The notes: generated by a model not told the origin, from the sequence alone. A stretch of 64,000 nucleotides of DNA from Caulobacter sp. CCUG 60055 (GCF_022750545.1 NZ_PUIC01000007.1:1-64000); one strand, 5' to 3'. Numbered from the stretch's first letter, positions 56,667-64,000 are shown. Made by a program: numbers and translations.

Positions 56667-57674
56667 ATGGCCTTGCCGCCGATCCTTCGCGACCGCCTGC
56701 GCCTGCCCGTGATCGGCTCGCCGCTGTTCATCATCTCCAATCCCGATCTGGTGATCGCCCAGTGCAAGGCCGGCGTCGTCGGCTCGTTCCCGTCGCTGAA
56801 CGCCCGGCCGGTGTCGCTGCTGGACGAGTGGCTGCACCGCATCACCGAGGAGCTGGCCGCCTGGGACAAGGCCCACCCCGAGGCGCCGTCCGCGCCGTTC
56901 GCCGTCAACCAGATCGTCCACAAGACCAACAACCGGCTCGAGCAGGACCTCGAACTGTGCGTCAAGTGGAAGGTCCCGGTGGTGATCACCTCGCTGGGCG
57001 CGCGCGAGGACCTCAACGCCGCCATCCATTCCTACGGCGGGATCACCCTGCACGACGTCATCACCAACCGGTTCGCCCGCAAGGCGGTCGAGAAGGGCGC
57101 CGACGGCCTGATCCTGGTCGCCGCCGGCGCCGGCGGCCATGCCGGAACCCTGTCGCCCTTCGCCCTGACCCAGGAGGTCCGCGAGTGGTTCGACGGGCCG
57201 GTGGCCCTGTCCGGCTCCATCGCCAACGGCCGCGCCATCCTGGCGGCCCAGGCCATGGGCGCGGACGTCGCCTATATCGGCTCGGCCTTCATCGCCACCC
57301 AGGAGGCCAACGCCCCCGAGGGCTACAAGCAGATGATCGTCGACAGCGTCGCCGACGACATCGTCTATTCGAACCTGTTCACCGGCGTGCACGGCAACTA
57401 CCTGAAGCCGTCGATCGCCGCCGCCGGTCTCGACCCGGACAACCTGCCGGTCAGCGATCCGTCGAAGATGAACTTCGGTTCGGGCGGCAATCAGGACGCC
57501 AAGGCCTGGCGCGACATCTGGGGCTGCGGCCAGGGCATCGGCGCGGTCAAGTCGGCCCCCAGCGCCGCCGAGATGATCGCCCGCCTGTCCGAGGAGTACG
57601 AGGACGCCAAGGCGGCCCTGGCGGCCAAGACCGCCCTGACCTCGGGGGCCAGGATGGCCCTGGCGGCCGAATAG
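56667..57674 (+). CDS. Nitronate monooxygenase / 2-nitropropane dioxygenase-like FMN protein
   Basis: This 335-residue TIM-barrel flavoprotein has the NPD-family entry LRLPVIGSPLFIISNPDLVIAQCKAGVVGSFPSLNAR. FMN-binding GADGLILVAAGAGGHAG contains the active-site region near the usual catalytic His, and ALSGSIANGRAILAAQAMGADVAYIGSAFIAT is the second phosphate loop. It may oxidise nitronates or act as an enoyl reductase-like protein. The ATG at 56667 follows GGGAGA. Confidence 0.88.
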   Translation: MALPPILRDRLRLPVIGSPLFIISNPDLVIAQCKAGVVGSFPSLNARPVSLLDEWLHRITEELAAWDKAHPEAPSAPFAVNQIVHKTNNRLEQDLELCVKWKVPVVITSLGAREDLNAAIHSYGGITLHDVITNRFARKAVEKGADGLILVAAGAGGHAGTLSPFALTQEVREWFDGPVALSGSIANGRAILAAQAMGADVAYIGSAFIATQEANAPEGYKQMIVDSVADDIVYSNLFTGVHGNYLKPSIAAAGLDPDNLPVSDPSKMNFGSGGNQDAKAWRDIWGCGQGIGAVKSAPSAAEMIARLSEEYEDAKAALAAKTALTSGARMALAAE

Positions 57675-57687
57675 GCGCGCCAACCCT

Positions 57688-58143
57688 TCAGGGAGAGCTG
57701 GGCTCGGCCAGGGCGGCGATCAGGCGGCTGAGCTCCGGCTCGGCCACCGCCGCCGCGGCGTCGGCGACGCTGAACCAGCGGCGGGTCCTTTGGCCTTTCT
57801 CGGGCCAGACCTTGCGTTCCTTGGCGACTTCCAGCGGGTAGACGTCGACCTCGCACGGCTGGATCGCCCCGGTCTTCAGCCGCTTGGGATAGGTGTAGAA
57901 CCCGATCGGCGCGACGGCGATGCGGCCGACCAGCCCGGCCTCCTCCAGGGCCTCGAGGGCCGCGGCGTGATGCGGCAGGCGTCCGCGCATCGGCCAGCCC
58001 TTGGGCACCACCCATCGCTTGGTGCCGCGCGACGAGATCAGCAGCACCCGCACCTCGCCGTCCTCCCGCCGGAAGGGCAGGGCGGCGATCTGCAGCCGGC
58101 GCTCCCCGCGAAACACCCTGAGGTCCCGGTGCGGCCCAGGCAT
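57688..58143 (-). CDS. Nudix-family protein with degenerate Nudix box
   Basis: This 151-residue protein has the Nudix fold order of diphosphoinositol-polyphosphate-phosphohydrolase-like members: ALPFRREDGEVRVLLISSRGTKRWVVPKGWP then PHHAAALEALEEAGLVG. In the box G-x5-E-x7-RE-U-x-EE-x-G-U the first Glu is Arg and the Arg of RE is Leu, while the metal-binding EE pair remains. Activity may be altered. It starts at the ATG at 58143. Confidence 0.82.
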   Translation of the reverse strand: MPGPHRDLRVFRGERRLQIAALPFRREDGEVRVLLISSRGTKRWVVPKGWPMRGRLPHHAAALEALEEAGLVGRIAVAPIGFYTYPKRLKTGAIQPCEVDVYPLEVAKERKVWPEKGQRTRRWFSVADAAAAVAEPELSRLIAALAEPSSP

Positions 58144-58437
58144 CAGCGCGCCCGCGTGGACGCGGCGTTCGCTTCTGCGGTCTTGACGATCCGGGTTCTC
58201 ACGATCCGCCGGCCTCTCGAATGGGGCGTCGACGACCGGGGCGGCCCCGGCGTGGGGCGCTGTCCGCGTCGGCGCCGGAACTCATCTTTCGCGGCGGCGC
58301 GAGCCTAGAGCAAAACGGCGGCGATCCCCATCGCCTTCCGCGCGCGGCGCGTCGTCGCGCCCTGGTCCTACGCCATCTCGCGGCGCAAGTGAATTGATCT
58401 GTATTCGGATTATATAGCCGTCGCTTCCGGCGGCCGG
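58144..58437. other. Intergenic region upstream of the Nudix gene
   Basis: No gene is evident. On the minus strand a perfect TATAAT lies at 58409-58414 within an AT-rich patch, about 266 bp before the Nudix start, but no matching -35 hexamer is seen. The rest is GC-rich without repeats or recognisable RNA structure. Confidence 0.35.
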
Positions 58438-58465
58438 TCCGGGCCCGCCCGAAGGCGGGCCCGGA
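58438..58465 (-). terminator. Terminator of the S10 peptidase gene with UUCG loop
   Basis: Twelve-base perfect arms TCCGGGCCCGCC and GGCGGGCCCGGA close on CGAA, which is TTCG on the transcribed minus strand. A C(UUCG)G tetraloop is exceptionally stable. It begins 7 bp after the peptidase stop. Confidence 0.65.
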
Positions 58466-58471
58466 GAGCTC

Positions 58472-60046
58472 TCATCGCGGGGCGGCCTGGTCGTAGAACC
58501 GCTCCAGGTCGGCGCGCATCTGCTTCAGCACGTCGACGCTGAGATAGGCCATGTGGCCGGACGGATAGTAGGTGAAGGCGACGTTCTGGCGCTGCTCGGG
58601 TTCGAGCTGCATGTGGGAGAGGTCGAACTCGGTGCCGAAGAACGGCGTGGCCATGTCGTACCAGCCGTTCATCGACAGCACCTTCAGATGCGGGTTCTCG
58701 CGCAGCGCGCGGCCCAGGTCGACCGCGGTGTTGGGGGCCAGCATCCGCCCGCCGTTCGGGCCCTTGTGGGTCCAGTCCCAGCTGGCGTTGGCGCCGTCGG
58801 CGCTGCGGCGATATTCCAGGTCGGTCTGATAGCCCAGCTCGCCGACGACATAGTCGTGGAAGCTGCTCAGATAGGCCGAGGTGATCGCCGTCGAGGACGG
58901 GTCGAATTCCGGGTCCTCGCCGGCCGCGTCGGCGTCGACGCCGGTGAAGCGCGAGTCGAACCGGCCCAGGGTCTTGCGCTGGTCGCGCAGCAGCTCCTTG
59001 CGGAAGCGCGACAGGTCGACCCGCAGATTGGCCGATTTCACGAAATCGACGGGCAGGCCGGTATAGGCGGCGAGCTGGCGGGCGACGGCGTCCTTTTCGG
59101 CGTCGGGCACGTTGTGGCCCTTGGCCAGCGCCGCCTCGTAGGGGCCCTCCGCCCAGGCGCGCACCTGCTGGAGGAAGGTCGGCAGGTCGGCCGGCCGGTC
59201 GGCCAGGCGGTTATGGTACCAGGCGGTGGCCGCGAAGCTGGGCAGGTAGGTGACATAGATGCGGTCGAAGCCCGGCTGGCGCACGCCGTAGTTCATGATC
59301 GAGGACAACAGCACGACGCCGCTGAGGTCGAGGCCGTCGTTCTGCAGGCGGTTGGCCAGCGCGCCCGAGCGGGTGGTGCCGTAGGACTCTCCCAGCAGGA
59401 ACTTGGGCGAGTTCCAGCGGCGGTTGATCTCGACCCAGCGTTCGATGGCCTTGGCGAAGGCGTCGACGTCCTGGTCGACGCCGTAGAAATCCTTGCCCTT
59501 GGCGTCGCCGAGGGGACGCGAATAGCCGGCGCCGACCGCGTCGATGAACACCAGGTCGGAGCGGTCGAGCAGGGTGTGCTCGTTCGGCTCCACCACATAG
59601 GGCGCCGGGGCGGTGTTGGCGGGCGATCCGGTGCGCACCCGCACGGGGCCGACCGAGCCCATGTGCAGCCACAGGCTCGCCGAGCCGGGACCGCCGTTAT
59701 AGAGGAACGTCACCGGCCGCTTGCCGCCCTTGGGGGCGTCGGCGACATAGGCGACATAGAACACGCTGGCCGAGGGCTTGCCGTCGGCGGCGCGGATGGT
59801 CAGCGTGCCGGCGGTGGCCTGATAGCGGATGGTCTTGCCGCCGGCGGTGATCGAATGGGCGGTGGTCTTGGCGGTCTCGGCCACCGGGGCCTGGGCGGTG
59901 GCGGCCTCGATCTTCTCGGCGAGGCTTTCCTTCCTGCCCTTGGCCGCCGCCTCGGCCTTGGCCTCTCCGGGCGGCTCTGCGGCGAAGGCGCCGAAGGGCG
60001 CGGCGAGCAGGGTCGCCGCGACGGCGGCGTACATGATCTTACGCAA
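58472..60046 (-). CDS. S10-family serine carboxypeptidase
   Basis: This 524-residue exported peptidase has a signal peptide (MYAAVAATLLAAPFGAFAAEP), YNGGPGSASLWLHMGSVGPVR (oxyanion region), nucleophile GESYGT, Asp in NGWYDMATP and His in YPSGHMAYL. All three catalytic residues are in place. It would remove C-terminal amino acids from peptides in the periplasm. The likely start is the TTG at 60046 after GGGGAGAGAAGA; an ATG 12 nt later is an alternative. It is divergent from luxR. Confidence 0.92.
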   Translation of the reverse strand: MRKIMYAAVAATLLAAPFGAFAAEPPGEAKAEAAAKGRKESLAEKIEAATAQAPVAETAKTTAHSITAGGKTIRYQATAGTLTIRAADGKPSASVFYVAYVADAPKGGKRPVTFLYNGGPGSASLWLHMGSVGPVRVRTGSPANTAPAPYVVEPNEHTLLDRSDLVFIDAVGAGYSRPLGDAKGKDFYGVDQDVDAFAKAIERWVEINRRWNSPKFLLGESYGTTRSGALANRLQNDGLDLSGVVLLSSIMNYGVRQPGFDRIYVTYLPSFAATAWYHNRLADRPADLPTFLQQVRAWAEGPYEAALAKGHNVPDAEKDAVARQLAAYTGLPVDFVKSANLRVDLSRFRKELLRDQRKTLGRFDSRFTGVDADAAGEDPEFDPSSTAITSAYLSSFHDYVVGELGYQTDLEYRRSADGANASWDWTHKGPNGGRMLAPNTAVDLGRALRENPHLKVLSMNGWYDMATPFFGTEFDLSHMQLEPEQRQNVAFTYYPSGHMAYLSVDVLKQMRADLERFYDQAAPR

Positions 60047-60143
60047 TCTTCTCTCCCCGAAACTGGAGCCGTCCGTTATGAGGACGGCGTCGTGTCATCC
60101 GTGTTAGTGTTTATGGAAGCTGGGGCCAAGTGCTCAGAACCTC

Positions 60144-60161
60144 AACAAACATCCGTTTGTT
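60144..60161. promoter_or_regulatory. Lux-box-like inverted repeat upstream of luxR
   Basis: AACAAAC-ATCC-GTTTGTT is an 18-bp dyad with perfect 7-base arms, 87 bp upstream of the luxR start and in the gap shared with the S10 peptidase. Its length and symmetry fit a LuxR-type binding site, though its bases differ from the classic lux box. Binding is inferred. Confidence 0.5.
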
Positions 60162-60248
60162 TTGTAGAATATTTTTCAATACTCGCGTTTCCCGCGCTTG
60201 CAGCCGGGGCAGGTGTGGTGTTCCCCTGATATCGGAGGGGGAGGTTGC

Positions 60249-61001
60249 TTGACGCACCCGCTGACCAATTCGGACGTGGCCCGCCGCGCCTTTGACGCGA
60301 TCGCGCAGGCGCAGCGCGCGGACTCGTTCGTCGAGCTGAACCATGTGCTCGGCAAGCGGATCTCCGAGCTGGGCTTCGACACCTATGTCGGCGTCAACGT
60401 CCTCGATCCCGGCGGCCGCGCCAACCATCAGGTCATCTTCGGCGCGACCCACGACGCCTGGGAGGCGCACTACGCCGCCAACAACTATTCCGCCCACGAC
60501 GCGGTGCTGCGCGAGATCATCAGCGGCCTCGATCCGCTGTTCTGGAGCGACGTCACCTCCAAGCGGCCCTTGGACATCGACGAACTCAGAATCTACAACG
60601 AAGCCGCCGAGCACGGGCTGCACGAGGGGTTCATGACCCCGATCCACGGACTGGACGGTTCGTTGTCGGCGGTGCTGCTGATCGGCGAGCACGCCGATTC
60701 CCACGATCCGGACATCCGCGCCGCCGCCCATCTGATGTCGCTGTACTACGGCTCGATCGGCACGCGCCTGCGCCGCCGCGACGAGCTGCGCACCCTGACG
60801 CCGGTCAAGCTCACCCCGCGCCAGCTCGAATGCCTGAAGTGGGTCCGCCACGGCAAGAGTTCGACCGACATCGGCGATTTGATGGGCCTGTCGTCCCGAA
60901 CCGTCGAGCACTACCTCGCCGACGCGTGCAACCGGCTGGGCGTGCGCACGCGGGCCCAAGCCGTGGTCGAGGCCTCGCTTCGGGGGATCATCACCCTGTA
61001 A
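60249..61001 (+). CDS. luxR: LuxR-family quorum-sensing regulator
   Basis: This 250-residue regulator has an N-terminal autoinducer-binding domain with the conserved Trp71, Tyr75, Asp84 and Trp99 (WEAHYAANNY, SAHDAVL, PLFWSD). A C-terminal LuxR helix-turn-helix follows (LTPRQLECLKWVRHGKSS, and GLSSRTVEHYLADACNRLGV). These residues match acyl-homoserine-lactone contacts in TraR/LasR-type proteins. The start is probably the TTG at 60249, 4 nt after AGGGGGAGG; another TTG at 60198 has no ribosome site. The luxI gene follows on the same strand, so it is a cognate pair rather than a solo. Confidence 0.92.
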   Translation: MTHPLTNSDVARRAFDAIAQAQRADSFVELNHVLGKRISELGFDTYVGVNVLDPGGRANHQVIFGATHDAWEAHYAANNYSAHDAVLREIISGLDPLFWSDVTSKRPLDIDELRIYNEAAEHGLHEGFMTPIHGLDGSLSAVLLIGEHADSHDPDIRAAAHLMSLYYGSIGTRLRRRDELRTLTPVKLTPRQLECLKWVRHGKSSTDIGDLMGLSSRTVEHYLADACNRLGVRTRAQAVVEASLRGIITL

Positions 61002-61010
61002 ATAGGGTAA
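60991..61010. promoter_or_regulatory. Imperfect dyad upstream of luxI, lux-box candidate
   Basis: TCACCCT-GTAAAT-AGGGTAA is a 20-bp dyad with one mismatch across 7-base arms. It spans the luxR stop codon and lies 69 bp before luxI. An overlapping shorter dyad, GGTAA-GG-TTACC, lies at 61006-61017. Either could be the LuxR site controlling luxI. Confidence 0.4.
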
Positions 61011-61079
61011 GGTTACCGTAGGGCGGTCGGACCCCGGCCCCGCTATCCGTTGGACGCTTTAGTCCGGTGGAGGCGGATA

Positions 61080-61820
61080 ATGAAGGTCCACATCATTACA
61101 AGCGCCAATCGCGCTGTCTACGGCCGCGAGCTCGAGCAGATGCATCGGCTGCGGCACGAAATCTTCGTCGAGGAGCTGGGCTGGACCGACCTATGGTCGG
61201 CCGAAGGCGTCGAGCGCGACGACTTCGACGACGAGCACGCCGTCTATCTGGCGGCGATCGACGACGGCCGGGTGCAGGGCAGCCTGCGGCTGCTGCCGAC
61301 CTGGAAGCGCTGCATGATCACCGAGCGCTTCCCGCAGTGGGCCGACATGGCCCCGGTCGAGGCGGGCGGCGGCGTCTGGGAATGGACGCGCTGGTGTCCC
61401 GGCACAACCCGCCGCCCCCGCGCGCTGATCAAGGCGCGGGCCGCGCTGATCGTCGGGGCGCTGGAGTTCGCCCGCTCGCGCGGGGTCGAGACCTATCTGA
61501 CCTTCTGCGAGACCAAGTTCCTGCCCCAGCTCGTCGAGCTGGGCTGGGCGCCCGAGCCGCTGGGCCTGCCGCGGTCGTTCGACCAGGGATCGGCGGTGGC
61601 GGTGCGCTGGACGGTGCGGCGCGACCACCTGTCGGCCGCGCGGCGTCTGTTCCGCATGCAGGACACCACCGCCTTCGAGGCGCCGGCCTGCTTTGACGAG
61701 GGCCGTTCGTGGGACCCGATCGCGCTGGAGCAGCGCATCTTCGGCGACGCCCCCGTCGGCGGGCTCTCGGAGGTCGGCCCGACGCCTCTGGAAGCCATGA
61801 TCGTGCAGGGGAGGGCGTGA
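61080..61820 (+). CDS. luxI: LuxI-family acyl-homoserine-lactone synthase
   Basis: This 246-residue synthase makes an N-acyl-homoserine lactone from S-adenosylmethionine and an acyl-ACP or acyl-CoA. The invariant residues are present: Arg25 and Phe29 (MHRLRHEIF), Trp35, the acidic DDFDDE cluster, Arg70 (GSLRLLP), and Glu101 with Arg104 (VWEWTRW). It is longer than many LuxI proteins (about 200 residues) because of a C-terminal extension of about 35-40 residues. GGAGG precedes the ATG at 61080. Its stop overlaps the phyH start (TGATG), so translation is probably coupled. Confidence 0.94.
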   Translation: MKVHIITSANRAVYGRELEQMHRLRHEIFVEELGWTDLWSAEGVERDDFDDEHAVYLAAIDDGRVQGSLRLLPTWKRCMITERFPQWADMAPVEAGGGVWEWTRWCPGTTRRPRALIKARAALIVGALEFARSRGVETYLTFCETKFLPQLVELGWAPEPLGLPRSFDQGSAVAVRWTVRRDHLSAARRLFRMQDTTAFEAPACFDEGRSWDPIALEQRIFGDAPVGGLSEVGPTPLEAMIVQGRA

Positions 61821-62761
61821 TGGGCGTCGACAACGGATCGACGGCGCTGGGCAGCTTCCTGCCCCGGCTGCCGGTCGGGGCGGGGGCGGCCGAGGCGACG
61901 GCCCTGCTTCAGGAACACGGCGTGCTGGTGATCGAAAACGCCCTGGCCGTCCGCGACCGCCACGCGGTCGACGAGGGGCTGGAGCCCTGGTTCGAGGCGG
62001 CGCGGCACGGCGCGGGCCCGTTCTTCGGCCGCCAGACCCGGCGGTTCGGCGGCCTGTTCGCCAAGGCGCCGGCCTGCGCGGGCCTGGCCTTGCACCCCCT
62101 GGTGCTGGAGGTGATGGAGACGGTGTTGAAGGGGCCAGCCGAGGCGCCGGTCTGCGACTCCATCGAACTGAACCTGACCCAGGCCATCGGCATCGAGCCG
62201 GGCGAGGGGGCCCAGTTCCTGCACCGCGACGAAGAACTTTGGCCGTTCGCCCGCAGTTTCGAGGTGATGGCCAATGCGATGTGGATGCTGGACGACTTCA
62301 CCGAGGAGAACGGCGCCACCCGCCTGATCCCCGGCAGCCACCGCTGGCCGCGCGATCGCGAGCCCCTGCCGGGCGAGGCGCTGACCGCCGAGGCCCCCAA
62401 GGGCTCGGTGGTGCTGTGGCTCGGCGGCGTGTTGCACGCCGGCGGGGCCAACCGCTCGGCGGCGATCCGCCGGGGGGTGGTGATGAGCTACAAGCTGGCC
62501 TGGCTGACGGGCGGGGAGCGGCTGCTGCTCTCGACGCCGCCGGAGGTGGCCCGCCACCTGCCGGAACGGCTCCAGCGCCTGCTGGGCTACCAGCTCCATC
62601 GACCCAACCTCGGCTGGGTGGAGGGGCAGGACCCCATCCGCTGGCTGCGGGGCGAGATCGGCCAGCTGGCTGAAGTGCACGACAACCTTTCCGACCAACA
62701 CGTGGCCCTGTTGGACGCCGTAGAGCGCGACCCGGCCGCCTTCGCAGGATACCTGTCATGA
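61820..62761 (+). CDS. Phytanoyl-CoA dioxygenase (PhyH) family protein in the lux operon
   Basis: This 313-residue Fe(II)/2-oxoglutarate oxygenase has His135-x-Asp137 (FLHRDEE), the core block DDFTEENGATRLIPGSH, distal His206 (GVLHAGGANRS) and Arg218 as probable 2-oxoglutarate ligand. It overlaps luxI by one base and the next small gene by 4 bp. A luxI-phyH arrangement has been noted in sphingomonads, from memory. Possible roles are hydroxylation of the signal's acyl chain or of a quorum-controlled metabolite. It shares its central block with the PhyH protein at 15527. Confidence 0.9.
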   Translation: MGVDNGSTALGSFLPRLPVGAGAAEATALLQEHGVLVIENALAVRDRHAVDEGLEPWFEAARHGAGPFFGRQTRRFGGLFAKAPACAGLALHPLVLEVMETVLKGPAEAPVCDSIELNLTQAIGIEPGEGAQFLHRDEELWPFARSFEVMANAMWMLDDFTEENGATRLIPGSHRWPRDREPLPGEALTAEAPKGSVVLWLGGVLHAGGANRSAAIRRGVVMSYKLAWLTGGERLLLSTPPEVARHLPERLQRLLGYQLHRPNLGWVEGQDPIRWLRGEIGQLAEVHDNLSDQHVALLDAVERDPAAFAGYLS

Positions 62762-63060
62762 CCACATCGATGCTGCGCATGTTGTTCGACGCCGCCGGCC
62801 TGGACGAGGACGTGCGGCACGAGGGGGAGGGCTATTCCTCCCCGCCGCGTCGGCCGGTGGGCTATGACGGACCGCCCCTGTCGTCGGACGAGAGGACGGT
62901 GGTGGGCCGCTTCGAGGCGCTAGGCGCGCGCGACCGCCGCCTGGTGCTGGAGATCGTCCGGCGGGTTATGGAGATCGAAGACGAAGGCGGGGAAGACGTC
63001 GCGGAGGCGATGATCGAGCGCGTGATGCTGATCATGCGCGGAACGGAACGCCTGTCCTAG
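62758..63060 (+). CDS. Small protein at the end of the lux operon
   Basis: This 100-residue protein is not recognised. Its N-terminal half is charged and loop-like (HEGEGYSSPPRRPVGYDGPP). Its C-terminal half is a predicted amphipathic helix pair (ERTVVGRFEALGARDRRLVLEIVRRVMEIED and EDVAEAMIERVMLIM). The ATG overlaps the phyH stop as ATGA, supporting translation. It overlaps a convergent gene on the other strand by 141 bp. It could be a small regulator or interaction partner in the operon. Confidence 0.65.
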   Translation: MTTSMLRMLFDAAGLDEDVRHEGEGYSSPPRRPVGYDGPPLSSDERTVVGRFEALGARDRRLVLEIVRRVMEIEDEGGEDVAEAMIERVMLIMRGTERLS

Positions 63061-63276
63061 ATCGCTGTCCTGCGCCGCCCGCTGCTCCAGCAGCCGACGG
63101 TAGCGCGACAGCATCCGCTCCAGGGTGGAACGCTTGACCGGACGGCCTTCGCGCAGCTTGCGCCAGGTGGTCTCGCTGATGGCGTAGACCTTGAACAGTT
63201 GCTCGCGCGTGATCGCCGGCAGCTCCCGCTTGAGCAGTTCGAAATCGGCGGGAGTGATGGAAACGACCTCGGCCAT
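62920..63276 (-). CDS. Small HTH-like protein convergent with the lux operon
   Basis: This 118-residue frame has a coherent N-terminal part that looks like a helix-turn-helix (ITREQLFKVYAISETTWRKLREGRPVKRSTLERMLSRYRRLLEQ). The last 47 residues are antisense to the small gene ending at 63060 and may not be conserved. GGAGA lies 10 nt before the ATG at 63276. I think the N-terminal 70 residues belong to a real protein, possibly a Cro/XRE-like repressor; the overlapping end is doubtful. Confidence 0.5.
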   Translation of the reverse strand: MAEVVSITPADFELLKRELPAITREQLFKVYAISETTWRKLREGRPVKRSTLERMLSRYRRLLEQRAAQDSDLGQAFRSAHDQHHALDHRLRDVFPAFVFDLHNPPDDLQHQAAVARA

Positions 63277-63307
63277 GCGGTTTGGGTCTCCGGGGAGGAA
63301 AAGGGGA

Positions 63308-63337
63308 GGCCGACGCGGGCAGGAAACCGCGTCGGCC
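63308..63337. terminator. Inverted repeat upstream of the HTH-like gene
   Basis: Perfect 11-base arms GGCCGACGCGG and CCGCGTCGGCC flank an 8-nt loop. With the longer hairpin at 63339-63372 it forms a tandem pair downstream of the amidohydrolase gene and just upstream of the small HTH gene. Confidence 0.5.
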
Positions 63338-63338
63338 G

Positions 63339-63372
63339 GCGGGACGGGCCTTCGGATGAAGGTCCGTCCCGC
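63339..63372 (-). terminator. Long hairpin after the amidohydrolase gene
   Basis: Fifteen-base arms beginning GCGGGACGGGCCTTC pair with GAAGGTCCGTCCCGC (one G-U pair) around GGAT, directly abutting the amidohydrolase stop codon. It is a likely terminator for that gene. Confidence 0.55.
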
Positions 63373-64000
63373 TATTCGCCCGCCTGGCCGCCGTGCGGCT
63401 TGCGGTAGTCGAGCGGCGGCTTGCGGTCGCCGAGCATGGCTTTGTAGCTGAAGTTCGGACCCCGTTTCTTGTCCAGCTCGGCCTTGGCCTGCTTGATGAG
63501 GTCGGGGTTCGAGAACAGGTCGGCGCCGGTCAGCGACAGGGTCTTGGCGGCGTTGACCGCGCCCTTGACGCCGATGGTCGAGCCGGCCGCCGCGACGTTC
63601 TGCCAGCTGTGGCCGGCCGAGCCGGGCACGAAGGTCGCCGTGCTGAGGCCGACGGTCGGCACCACCCAGCTGATGTCGGCCACGTCGGTCGAGCCGCCGC
63701 CGTCGCCGTCGACGCCGTAGGGCTGCACCTGCTTGACGCTGTCCAGGGGCGGCGCGCCGGGCGTGAGGCTGGTCGCCAGCTTCTGGGCGAAGGCGGTCTC
63801 CTCGGCTGTCCAGGTGATGCCGCCGACCCGGCGCAGGTTGGAATCCATCACCCGGCCGAGGGTGTCGTTGGGCAGCATGTTGTAGACGCCGCCGGTGATC
63901 TCGACCTCGACGGAAGTGCCGGTGGCCATCGCCGCGCCGTCGGCGGCCTTGCTCACCCGTTGCCAGACGTCGCGGACGATCTGCGGATCGGTGTGGCGGA
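63372..64000 (-). CDS. AbgB-like M20 amidohydrolase, C-terminal part (runs off the window)
   Basis: Only the 3' 629 bases are inside the window; the frame stays open to the edge (HTDPQIVRDVWQRVSKAADGAA). The visible part has the M20 dimerisation/catalytic end typical of aminobenzoyl-glutamate hydrolase B-like proteins: GGVYNMLPNDTLGRVMDSNL, GGGSTDVADISWVVPT with the metal-binding Asp, and FVPGSAGHSWQNVAAAGSTIG with the late His. It probably hydrolyses an N-acyl amino acid or dipeptide-like amide. N-terminus, signal peptide and start cannot be seen. Confidence 0.85.
   Translation of the reverse strand, partial: RHTDPQIVRDVWQRVSKAADGAAMATGTSVEVEITGGVYNMLPNDTLGRVMDSNLRRVGGITWTAEETAFAQKLATSLTPGAPPLDSVKQVQPYGVDGDGGGSTDVADISWVVPTVGLSTATFVPGSAGHSWQNVAAAGSTIGVKGAVNAAKTLSLTGADLFSNPDLIKQAKAELDKKRGPNFSYKAMLGDRKPPLDYRKPHGGQAGE

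Overview
The window is GC-rich (roughly 68-70% by eye) and almost fully coding. It looks like the chromosome of an alphaproteobacterium, most probably Caulobacteraceae (Caulobacter/Phenylobacterium type). The reasons are an alphaproteobacterial LexA box (GTTC-N7-GTTC), a TonB-receptor and FecI/FecR style of surface signalling, many acyl-CoA genes, and split methylmalonyl-CoA mutase subunits with meaB. This placement is inference from gene content. No rRNA, tRNA, CRISPR array or transposase was seen.

Region 1 (94-16438) looks like one catabolic regulon. It encodes a CocE-type hydrolase, a TonB-dependent receptor, a class III aminotransferase, an acyl-CoA ligase, a Gfo/Idh oxidoreductase, an isochorismatase-type hydrolase, a GntR/FCD regulator, a beta-keto acid cleavage enzyme (BKACE), an M81 (MlrC-like) metallopeptidase, a type-B carboxylesterase, a GPH/MFS symporter and a PhyH dioxygenase. 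A 12-bp palindrome, TGTGATATCACA, or close variants, sits in all four divergent promoter regions of this block and was not noticed elsewhere. The GntR protein is the obvious candidate ligand-responsive repressor. The gene set fits uptake, ester/amide hydrolysis and CoA-dependent breakdown of an amino-acid-containing compound, possibly one with a beta-amino acid.

Region 2 (16451-27875) holds an AsnC/Lrp regulator, a FecI-FecR sigma/anti-sigma pair without an adjacent receptor, a second Lrp-like protein, a membrane protein, a six-gene MoxR-DUF58 operon (DUF4129, DUF4350, MoxR, DUF58, SpoIIM-like, RDD), a small potassium channel and an M23 peptidase.

Region 3 (27984-41708) carries purC and acyl-CoA metabolism: CoA-transferase/hydrolase, thiolase, FAS1-like dehydratase, GMC oxidoreductase and acyl-CoA dehydrogenase, plus an ABC-F ATPase. 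A lower-GC island (about 30.3-34.27 kb) lies between the thiolase and CoA-transferase genes. It contains a secreted beta-helix protein with a phage-tail-fibre-like C-terminus and a stand-alone FkbH/HAD-IIIC protein. Its left edge carries a decayed copy of the thiolase 3' end.

Region 4 (41807-60046) is mostly housekeeping. It holds an SOS-boxed endonuclease III relative, a TRIC/YadS channel and an APC permease that share a repeated leader, rlmJ, a membrane-anchored HhH protein, meaB, an OmpA-like lipoprotein, an M61 peptidase, a small protein behind a Fur-like box, mutB/mutA with a small acidic gene overlapping both, a nitronate monooxygenase-like protein, a Nudix protein and an S10 carboxypeptidase.

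Region 5 (60144-63060) is a quorum-sensing operon, luxR-luxI-phyH-small protein, with lux-box-like dyads. It is followed by a convergent overlapping small HTH-like gene. The right edge is the 3' part of an AbgB-like M20 amidohydrolase.
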